Made by a program: the position numbers and the translations under genes
In this document: positions 1-5,423 of the stretch, piece by piece
Layout of the letters: each line of letters opens with the position of its first letter
Position numbering within the stretch: the stretch's first letter is position 1
Assembly (NCBI GenBank): GCA_026706165.1
Contig: JAPOZF010000519.1
Coordinates: forward strand, 1 to 5,423
Reading direction: 5' to 3'
Source: Gemmatimonadota bacterium
GTDB taxonomy: Bacteria; Latescibacterota; UBA2968; UBA8231
Length of the DNA stretch: 5,423 nucleotides
The notes under the pieces: model-generated
The model's database searches: none
What the model saw: only the letters and a program-made list of their open reading frames with translations
What the model was told of the DNA's origin: nothing

Positions 1-577
1 CCATCGCCTCGATCACCGGAATGACCCGGTCGGGAGAAGCGCACATGGCGTGCCCGGCCGGGTTGATGCGGACGAGATTGACGTCTACCCAGTCGCACTC
101 CGAACCCGCTTTCAGCGCCCCGAAGTCGTGGCAGGAACAGCCCACGGCCCGCACCTGGCCTCGGGATTTGAACTCACTGAGGACGTCCATAGGCCCGCTC
201 ATTTCCCCTGGCCAATCGGCGGAGGTCAGGCAATGGAGCAGCAGGATATCTATGTAATCGGTGCCGAGTTCCGCCAGGAACCGCTCGACGTCGGAACGCA
301 CTTCCGAAGCGGTCCGCGAAACCGTTTTCGTGGTTATTGTCACCGACTCCCGCTCGACCTGGCGGAGGGCGTCGGCCACATGGGGGTGGGTTCCGTACAT
401 GTCGGCCGTGTCCCAGAAGGTGATTCCGCGTTCGTGGGCGTAGCGCAGCAGCCGGGAAAGCCGCTCGATCCCGAGGTCCCCCTGGTTCGAACGGTGGTGC
501 CACCCATGGGTTCCGGTTCCGAAACAGAGGCGCGAGGTGCTGATCCCGCTCAGGCCGAGGGCGACGGTTTCCATCAT
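1..577 (-). CDS. Aldo/keto reductase, N-terminal 192 residues (runs off the left edge)
   Basis: Predicted cytoplasmic NAD(P)H-dependent oxidoreductase that reduces aldehydes or ketones, on a TIM-barrel fold. The start is the first ATG of an ATGATG pair, 9 bases after a GGAGG on the same strand; the second ATG is an equally possible start. The early strand reads SRLCFGTGTHGW. The full AKR catalytic tetrad is visible: Asp56 and Tyr61 in WDTADMYG, Lys84 in TTK, and His115 in LLLHCL. ELGTDYIDILLLH (residues 103-115) and GQVRAVGCSCHDF (140-152) match the conserved barrel strands and loops of the family. About 190 of a usual 280-340 residues are present; the missing C-terminal part carries cofactor-specificity loops and, in some subfamilies, iron-sulphur cysteines, so subfamily and substrate cannot be told. 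The start overlaps the stop of the upstream M42-like peptidase, which implies one transcript and coupled translation. The family call is very secure; the physiological role is unknown. Confidence 0.95.
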   Translation of the reverse strand, partial: MMETVALGLSGISTSRLCFGTGTHGWHHRSNQGDLGIERLSRLLRYAHERGITFWDTADMYGTHPHVADALRQVERESVTITTKTVSRTASEVRSDVERFLAELGTDYIDILLLHCLTSADWPGEMSGPMDVLSEFKSRGQVRAVGCSCHDFGALKAGSECDWVDVNLVRINPAGHAMCASPDRVIPVIEAM

Positions 578-1764
578 TTCGGTATTCCTCCCAAAGGACG
601 GGGTGAACGGGCTTCCTCCAGGCGCGGCCGCTGGCTCCGGTAGCGGGTTTCCAGCCTGCGCTCGACGTTGCGTTGCACCCCCTCGCCGCTGCCGGCAACT
701 CCTTCCCGGCAGACCGCGGCGCGAACCAGCAGTTTGACGAGGGCGCCGGCGTCTCCGATGTCGATTGCTTCGGGTCGCAGACGCTTTCTTCCCCAATTGT
801 GGTAATGATCGAGTGGAAGGGCAACCGCCCCGACCTGGAAACCGGCCAGCGCCAGGACCGTAGCTTCACACGCGCCCCCATCCATCAGCTTGCGCTGGTA
901 TGGCAATCCCCGACCTTCGAAGCTTTCCGCCTCACCCTCCGCCATGGCGACCAACCCGGCGCAGAGACGCGGGTCGAATACCGAAATTCGGTCTCCGACG
1001 CGAATGACCGGACCTGCCCCGAGCGCCGCCCCGGCGCGCCGGCTCGAACACTCAATGTTGATGTAGAGCGGCTCCCGCGGCAGCCAGCCGCCCCTTACAG
1101 CCGCCATCATGCCGCCGAATCCCGTCTCTTCCGCACGCGTTAGCAGGAGGCCGGCGCAGGTCCGGGATCGACTGCGGCGCAGATGGTCCATGACAGCGAG
1201 CCCCACCGTCACACCGGCGAGGTCGTCGCAGGCGCGGCCTCTCAGGAGGCGTCCCTGCTGCCGCAGCACAGGGAGCCGCCACATGGCGAACGAATCCGGT
1301 GTCAGGAGCCCGGAATCCGCCCTGGCCGTGCGGACCGAAAAAACCGGCCGTCCGCCCTCAGGTCCGGCATACGAGTCGATGACACCACGAACCGGAGCCT
1401 GGTCCGCGGTTCCTGCCGGGTCGTAGATGTCGACCTCGCTCTTCTTCGCCAGATCGACGTTCACGTTCCCGGCGAGCTCGAACAGGTGGTCGCGGGGGGA
1501 GACAGGCCGGGAGTAGAGCAGACCTGGGTGGTCCATGTGAGCGGTGAATATCACCCGGGGGACGAATCCCGAATCCCGGTTCCCCCGGTAAACGAGCAGG
1601 AGATTCCCCACGGCATCGGATTGAGTCTCAAGACCGAGCTCGGTTGCCTGGCGCGAGATCGCTTCCATCACGAACTGCTCGCGAAACGGTGCCGTCGGGA
1701 GCGGCATCAGCCGCCGGGCGTGATGCAGAAACCGCTTTTCCAGTTTGCCGTCGGTGACACCCAT
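574..1764 (-). CDS. M42-like (M20/M18/M42 clan) metallo-aminopeptidase, complete
   Basis: A 396-residue cytoplasmic metallopeptidase, predicted to trim N-terminal residues from peptides with a two-metal centre. Expected active-site elements occur in order: His76 and Asp78 in FTAHMDHPG, a bridging aspartate in CDDLAG (Asp180/181), catalytic base Glu212 and metal ligand Glu213 in TRAEETGFGG, an acidic ligand Glu238 in INIECS, and a final histidine in LDHYHNWG (His320 or His322). The spacing fits TET-type M42 aminopeptidases. Residues of about 85-175 lie between the first two motifs, where M42 enzymes carry a small beta domain used in assembly. The ATG at 1764 is chosen because AGGAG lies 9 bases upstream and the M42-like sequence begins there; the frame is open to a GTG at 1962, but that 66-residue extension looks non-coding. 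The last 45 residues are an Arg/Glu-rich tail. Substrate is not readable; a deblocking, endoglucanase-like or related M20 peptidase annotation is possible. Confidence 0.9.
   Translation of the reverse strand: MGVTDGKLEKRFLHHARRLMPLPTAPFREQFVMEAISRQATELGLETQSDAVGNLLLVYRGNRDSGFVPRVIFTAHMDHPGLLYSRPVSPRDHLFELAGNVNVDLAKKSEVDIYDPAGTADQAPVRGVIDSYAGPEGGRPVFSVRTARADSGLLTPDSFAMWRLPVLRQQGRLLRGRACDDLAGVTVGLAVMDHLRRSRSRTCAGLLLTRAEETGFGGMMAAVRGGWLPREPLYINIECSSRRAGAALGAGPVIRVGDRISVFDPRLCAGLVAMAEGEAESFEGRGLPYQRKLMDGGACEATVLALAGFQVGAVALPLDHYHNWGRKRLRPEAIDIGDAGALVKLLVRAAVCREGVAGSGEGVQRNVERRLETRYRSQRPRLEEARSPRPLGGIPK
585..592 (-). promoter_or_regulatory. Ribosome binding site of the aldo/keto reductase
   Basis: The minus strand reads GGGAGGAA here, with GGAGG ending 9 bases before the first ATG of the ATGATG start. 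It lies inside the last codons of the M42-like peptidase gene, so the reductase can be initiated independently as well as by ribosomes terminating at the overlapping TGA. Confidence 0.8.
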
Positions 1765-1771
1765 TGGGCCG

Positions 1772-1778
1772 TTCTCCT
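1772..1778 (-). promoter_or_regulatory. Ribosome binding site of the M42-like peptidase
   Basis: The minus strand reads AGGAGAA, with AGGAG 9 bases before the ATG at 1764. This site decides the start against the longer open frame that reaches a GTG at 1962. Confidence 0.75.
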
Positions 1779-1941
1779 GCTCGATCGGGTTCCGATGCCC
1801 GGGACTTGCCGGGGGAGTCCGAATACGAAGCGGGGAAGAGGAAAAAGCAAGTACCATCCGGCACCCGAAGCCTGAGTGGGTAACCGGGGTGAGCAGACGG
1901 CCACAGGGACGCAACCCGACAAGATCCAGCGGGCAGGGGAA

Positions 1942-1953
1942 CCGCCATGGCGG
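1942..1953. repeat. 12-bp perfect palindrome, possible operator
   Basis: CCGCCATGGCGG equals its own reverse complement. It lies in the divergent spacer, about 180 bases upstream of each start codon. Its centre is 20 bp from the centre of a second palindrome at 1963-1972, close to two helical turns, so both would lie on the same DNA face. Regulator binding is inferred from position and symmetry only; a GC-rich palindrome can arise by chance. Confidence 0.3.
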
Positions 1954-1962
1954 GAGCACCAC

Positions 1963-1972
1963 TGCTTAAGCA
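1963..1972. repeat. 10-bp perfect palindrome, possible operator
   Basis: TGCTTAAGCA equals its own reverse complement and has an A/T-rich centre that is uncommon in this GC-rich window. Its half-site differs from that of the neighbouring palindrome at 1942-1953, so the two are not copies of one operator sequence. Function is unproven. Confidence 0.3.
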
Positions 1973-2024
1973 AGTTCGATGACACGTCCAACCTGTTTCA
2001 ACCCGGGAACGCCGGAAATTCAGA

Positions 2025-2053
2025 TTGCCCGATCTTTTCCGAAGGAATACCTT
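2025..2053 (+). promoter_or_regulatory. Weak sigma-70-like promoter candidate for the large permease gene
   Basis: TTGCCC (2025-2030, four of six positions of the -35 consensus) is followed after exactly 17 bases by TACCTT (2048-2053, three of six of the -10 consensus). It lies about 78 bases before the ATG at 2131, in the A/T-richer part of the spacer. The match is poor enough that it may be chance. No equally good candidate was found on the minus strand. Confidence 0.2.
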
Positions 2054-2130
2054 GGCTCCTGTTCCCACCCATCCAACTCGAACCGGGGGATGATCTCACC
2101 ATCGCACCCCCCCGACCGGCGGGCTTGCGG

Positions 2131-5100
2131 ATGCCCCCAATCAAGTTGCCCTCCTACCGCCGCATCGCCCTCCTGGCGGCAGCAGTGGCCGTCTCCCCCG
2201 CCGGTGCCTCCCAGGGTTCCCAGCCTGCCGAGGCGCCCGATCTCACCGCTCGTGTCGAAGCCGCGGTCCACACCCTCGCATCGGGTTCCCGGGTAACCGG
2301 ATACCCCGGCAACGCGCGCGCCGCTTCGTATATCGAGGAGGGGCTGCGCCGCAACGGCTGCGTCGACATGCGCCGGGAGCAGTACAGGGGAGCGGTGCCG
2401 GGCGAGGGAGGAGGCCGGCTGGTGCTTTCCGGCTCCGGCGAGGTCTTTCCGGTTTTCGGCCTGTGGCCGAATCACGTGCGCACCACCACGACACCCCCGG
2501 AAGGAATCGAGCTGCCGCTGGTGTACGGGGGATGGGGGGAGTACGCCGACTTCGAGGGACTTCCACTCAACGGCAGCGCCGTGCTCATGGAGTTCAACAG
2601 CTGGGACCGTTGGACTCGGGCAGCCCGGTTCGGAGCCCGCGCCTTCATCTTCATAGAGCCTGAGGATACCGGGTACCTGCAAACCCTCGACAAGGTCACC
2701 AGCATCCCCCTGGACATTCCCCGGTTCTGGATCGACCGGGAGTCAGGACTGCAACTTCGCCGCCGGGTCGCCGGGGGCGACCCGGTTTCCGTGGTTGTCC
2801 ACAGCCGCATGGACTGGCGCGAGCGGCCGGCCTGGAACATCCGGGGCAAGGTGGTCGGGTCGGACCCGGAGCTGCGGGACCAGACCATAGTAGTCGACGC
2901 CTACTACGACGGGATTTCGATCGTTCCCGCCCTCGCTCCTTCGGCGGAGACCTCCTGCAGCATCGTCGCCCTCCTCGAGCTGGCGCGGCACCTGCAATCG
3001 AACCCGCCGGCCCGCACGGTGATTCTGTCCGCGACGGGTGCCCACTTCCAAGGGCAACGCGGCATGATCGATTTCCTCAACCGCCACGCGAGAAAGAACG
3101 AGGAGTACGCAAGGTGGATGGAAGAGCCGCTCGAAGTCGATCTCTTCATCAGTCTCGACCTGAGCTCGCGGACAGACCAGGTCGCCGTCTGGAACAACTC
3201 GGACCGGTTCGAGCTCAAGCGGCTGTTCGTTCCGTTCTCGCGCCGATTCACCAGGTACGCGAAGGAAGTTGCTTCAGTTCAGGGGAGAGAGCCAACCGCG
3301 GCCTTCGCCAACGGCATCAGCCCGATCAAGGGGATCGACTGGTCTACGCTGGCCCCCGGAGGAGTGCCCGCGAGCGGAAAGGTGGCGATGGAAGCCGGTC
3401 AGCTCGCCCTCAGTTTCGTCACAACCCACGACGCCAGGCTCTCCCTCAACAGTCCCCTCGACCGGGCCGGGGAGGTCCGCTTCGGACAGCTCGCCGCCCA
3501 GATCCGGTTTCTCAACGGCATCCTGTCCCTGGCTTTCGACGATCCGCAGCTGCTGGAGAATCTCGAGGAGTTCGATCCCGTTCTCCGGGACAATCTGCGA
3601 ACCCATCAGGTCAAGGTGCGCTCCTTCCCGAGGCGGGCGCAGATGCCGAACCGCCTCGTGCCGCAGGCCGTGGTCAGCGAAGGGGACGACCTCGTCGACA
3701 AGGGAGTCCACCAAGAACGGTACTACCTGACGAACGAGGCCGGGGGCGCGACGCTGCATGGCCTGGTGGTCGGGTACACCACCGGTATTTCCGCCTTCGT
3801 TCTCGACAGGGAGACAGGGCAGGTCCTGTTTGCCCCGGACCTGAGTGAGAGAGCGCAGAAGTTCGCGGGGGAACCGGGGTTCAGCGGGAAGATTCCATGG
3901 GTGACGCGGTGGACGGCGGACGAGAAGACCCTGGTCCTGTTTCCCTGCGTCCCCGGCAGGCTGTTCGGCCTGGGAGGGAGCTCGGACAGCTTCAAGATTC
4001 TCGACCGGAGCGGCCGCGCCCCGAGGCAGTTCGGGTACTCCCGCAGCGGTTTTGCAGCCCTGGTCTACGCCGACCGCGACCTTCCGGAGCAGACCGACGG
4101 TCTGAAAGTCATGGCCGGAACGTTCGGAGGTGCCCGCTATCTGCTGAACAGCCCGGGCGGCAACGACGAGAGCACCGCCCGGGGGATCGGCTACCACTTC
4201 AGGCGCGACACCCTGACTCCGACGGAGTTCTACGTGATTCGCGACATGATGCGCCTCAACGAAGCGCGCCTGCACACGATGCGCAAGCACGCCATCGAGA
4301 ACCACAGCGTTTCCCGGTTCCAGGAGAACGGGCGCCGCTTGCTGCAGCGTGCCGAGGCTGCCATGACCGAGCACCGCTGGGACGACTACACAAAAGACAT
4401 ACGGGAAGCGGGGGGAATGATCTTCCGGGCTTATCCGGAGGTGATCGGTACCCTCAACGACGTGATCAAGGGGATGGTGTTTTTTCTGGCGCTGGTGATT
4501 CCCGCAGCCTTCTTCACCGAGCGGCTGGTCCTGGCATCGCCGGATATCCGCATGCAGCTGACCGGTTTCGTCGCGGTCCTCATAGTGATCTGGGCGATCA
4601 TTTCCCAGGTCCATCCCGCCTTCGCGATCGCCCACCCCCTGGTCGTCCTGCTCGCCTTCGCGATCATGGCGATGGCGGTTTTCGTCCTGCTCATGGTCGT
4701 GACCCGCTTCAACCGCTACCTCCGGGAATACCGCGCCGAGCAGGCGAGAGTGCACCAGACCGACATAAGCCGGTTCAGCGCCGCCTACACCGCCTTCATG
4801 CTCGGAATTTCCAACATGCGCCGTCGCAAGCTGCGCACGAGCCTGACCCTGGGCACGATCACCCTGCTGACCTTCACGGTCCTGTCGTTCTCCTCCTTCA
4901 AGCCGGACGTCCAGTTTTTCGCCTTCTCACACCGGCATGAGGGGGCCTACGAAGGGGCCCTGATCCGGCACCACAACTGGGACTGGATCGGCAGGTGGAA
5001 GATGGAGGCGGCGAGGTCCTACTTCGGCGAGCGCGCCGTTCTTTCCCCCCGCAACTGGTACATCGCCGACCAGTCCGAGGAGAAGGGGTACATCCGGGTC

Positions 5101-5423
5101 AGCCATGGAGAAGGCTTCTCGCTGTCGACGGCCCTGCTCGGCCTTTCCCCGCAGGAACGGGGAGTAACGGGAGTTCACACCGCCCTGGCCGCTGGAGATT
5201 TTTTCGATTCCCCGGGTGAAAAAAGCTGCCTGCTTTCCCTCGAGATGGCCGAGATTCTCGGTGTCGATGCGGCGCTTGTTCCCGGGGACAGCGTGCGCGT
5301 CCTCGGGACCATGCTGCGAGTGCGGGGACTGTTCGACGCCGATGCCCTTTTCGCCCTGCACGACCTCGCCGACGAACCGCTGACTCCCGTCGATTTTCAC
5401 CGCTCCTCCGCCGAGCTGATGGG
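2131..5423 (+). CDS. Exported M28-like pseudo-peptidase fused to an FtsX/MacB-type ABC permease (runs off the right edge)
   Basis: At least 1097 residues, with no stop before the edge. Residues 1-26 form a Sec signal peptide: KLPSYRR, hydrophobic IALLAAAVAV, and an AGA cleavage site. Residues about 37-465 follow the M28 peptidase fold, starting with SGSRVTGYPG (51-60); a PA-like insert (about 105-225) includes IPLDIPRFWI. The M28 metal site is largely destroyed: Tyr258 replaces the first His, His305-Phe306 replace the Glu-Glu pair, and Asn440 replaces the last His; Asp260 and Asp343 remain. A beta-rich segment (about 490-690) and helical linker (about 700-780) follow. Predicted membrane helices are about 781-801, 811-827, 836-858 and 905-923. 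The cytoplasmic NMRRRKLRTSLTL (895-907) resembles the entry of FtsX-like permeases, and residues after 924 resemble a MacB periplasmic core. An unseen ATPase partner is expected. The role is probably substrate binding or envelope export, without proteolysis. The ATG at 2131 is chosen for the signal peptide; its Shine-Dalgarno is poor (GGCGGG). A TTG at 2125 is possible. Confidence 0.85.
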   Translation, partial: MPPIKLPSYRRIALLAAAVAVSPAGASQGSQPAEAPDLTARVEAAVHTLASGSRVTGYPGNARAASYIEEGLRRNGCVDMRREQYRGAVPGEGGGRLVLSGSGEVFPVFGLWPNHVRTTTTPPEGIELPLVYGGWGEYADFEGLPLNGSAVLMEFNSWDRWTRAARFGARAFIFIEPEDTGYLQTLDKVTSIPLDIPRFWIDRESGLQLRRRVAGGDPVSVVVHSRMDWRERPAWNIRGKVVGSDPELRDQTIVVDAYYDGISIVPALAPSAETSCSIVALLELARHLQSNPPARTVILSATGAHFQGQRGMIDFLNRHARKNEEYARWMEEPLEVDLFISLDLSSRTDQVAVWNNSDRFELKRLFVPFSRRFTRYAKEVASVQGREPTAAFANGISPIKGIDWSTLAPGGVPASGKVAMEAGQLALSFVTTHDARLSLNSPLDRAGEVRFGQLAAQIRFLNGILSLAFDDPQLLENLEEFDPVLRDNLRTHQVKVRSFPRRAQMPNRLVPQAVVSEGDDLVDKGVHQERYYLTNEAGGATLHGLVVGYTTGISAFVLDRETGQVLFAPDLSERAQKFAGEPGFSGKIPWVTRWTADEKTLVLFPCVPGRLFGLGGSSDSFKILDRSGRAPRQFGYSRSGFAALVYADRDLPEQTDGLKVMAGTFGGARYLLNSPGGNDESTARGIGYHFRRDTLTPTEFYVIRDMMRLNEARLHTMRKHAIENHSVSRFQENGRRLLQRAEAAMTEHRWDDYTKDIREAGGMIFRAYPEVIGTLNDVIKGMVFFLALVIPAAFFTERLVLASPDIRMQLTGFVAVLIVIWAIISQVHPAFAIAHPLVVLLAFAIMAMAVFVLLMVVTRFNRYLREYRAEQARVHQTDISRFSAAYTAFMLGISNMRRRKLRTSLTLGTITLLTFTVLSFSSFKPDVQFFAFSHRHEGAYEGALIRHHNWDWIGRWKMEAARSYFGERAVLSPRNWYIADQSEEKGYIRVSHGEGFSLSTALLGLSPQERGVTGVHTALAAGDFFDSPGEKSCLLSLEMAEILGVDAALVPGDSVRVLGTMLRVRGLFDADALFALHDLADEPLTPVDFHRSSAELM

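Larger units (their letters stand above)
1765..2130. other. Divergent intergenic region, no gene seen
   Basis: This 366-base spacer separates two gene blocks that are transcribed away from each other, so it should carry the 5' leaders and promoters of both. Open frames cross it on both strands, as is usual at high GC, but their translations show no recognisable protein features. The part from about 1961 to 2060 is visibly richer in A and T than the flanks, which suits a promoter zone. The best structured elements are two palindromes near 1942-1972. No tRNA, CRISPR array, insertion-sequence end or clear terminator is seen. A run of seven C residues sits at 2107-2113, just upstream of the large plus-strand gene. 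Confidence 0.7.

Noticed and set aside
50..1875. Plus-strand frames of 197, 156 and 230 residues across the left block
   Set aside because: They run opposite the aldo/keto reductase and M42-like peptidase, whose catalytic motifs are clear on the minus strand.
1876..1950. Resemblance to a GEMM-I cyclic-di-GMP riboswitch on the plus strand (GGGTAACC, then GGGACGCAA, then a GC hairpin)
   Set aside because: GGGACGCAA matches the conserved core, but the first stem pairs poorly, the CAAA segment is missing and the joining regions do not fold as expected. An Infernal search with RF01051 would decide; a score above its gathering threshold would revive the idea.
1765..1962. 66-residue N-terminal extension of the M42-like peptidase from a GTG at 1962
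   Set aside because: The extension has no family similarity, a Shine-Dalgarno sequence lies at the right distance from the ATG at 1764, and the palindromes and A/T-richer zone suggest regulatory DNA at its far end.
1961..1995. Sigma-54-type promoter on the minus strand around TTGCT
   Set aside because: The -12-like TTGCT has no TGGCA-type -24 element at the required spacing.
2020..2682. 220-residue minus-strand frame opposite the start of the permease gene
   Set aside because: No recognisable protein features, and it overlaps the signal peptide and start of the M28-like domain on the other strand.
3274..4755. 493-residue open frame on the minus strand inside the permease gene
   Set aside because: The translation is rich in H, D, E, G and P with no recognisable motif, and it lies opposite a frame with a signal peptide, M28-like alignment and membrane helices. 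Long antisense frames are expected at this GC content.
3114..4940. Plus-strand open frames of 244 and 347 residues (3114-3848 and 3897-4940) out of phase with the permease gene
   Set aside because: Arg/Pro/Gly-rich translations without domain features. They are shadow frames of the permease gene.

Overview
The window is GC-rich throughout and holds two gene blocks facing away from each other across a spacer of about 366 bases. Clear Shine-Dalgarno sequences, a Sec-type signal peptide and an FtsX/MacB-like permease with large exported domains point to a bacterium, probably Gram-negative. No taxonomic marker is present. A Desulfuromonadota-like or similar high-GC lineage is only a guess.

Left block, minus strand (1-1764): a complete M42-like metallo-aminopeptidase (574-1764) is followed by an aldo/keto reductase (577 down to the left edge, cut off after 192 residues). 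The two overlap in an ATGATG/TGA junction, and each has a good Shine-Dalgarno sequence, so they look like one translationally coupled operon. Both keep their catalytic residues and should be active cytoplasmic enzymes. The sequence does not show a shared pathway.

Spacer (1765-2130): no convincing gene. It should hold the promoters for both directions. Two perfect palindromes (12 and 10 bp) with centres 20 bp apart are the most operator-like elements.

Right block, plus strand (2131 to the right edge): one very large open frame, at least 1097 residues and still open at the edge. In order it encodes a signal peptide, an exported M28-peptidase fold with a PA-like insert, a beta-rich segment, a helical linker, three transmembrane helices, a basic cytoplasmic loop of permease-entry type, a fourth transmembrane helix, and the start of a MacB-like periplasmic core domain. 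It reads as the permease subunit of an ABC system of the FtsX/MacB/Lol type (mechanotransmission class) carrying a peptidase-like domain. Most metal-binding and catalytic positions of the M28 domain are replaced, so that domain probably binds or senses something rather than cutting it. The ATPase partner is not in the window and would be expected nearby. This pseudo-peptidase/permease fusion is the most interesting object here.
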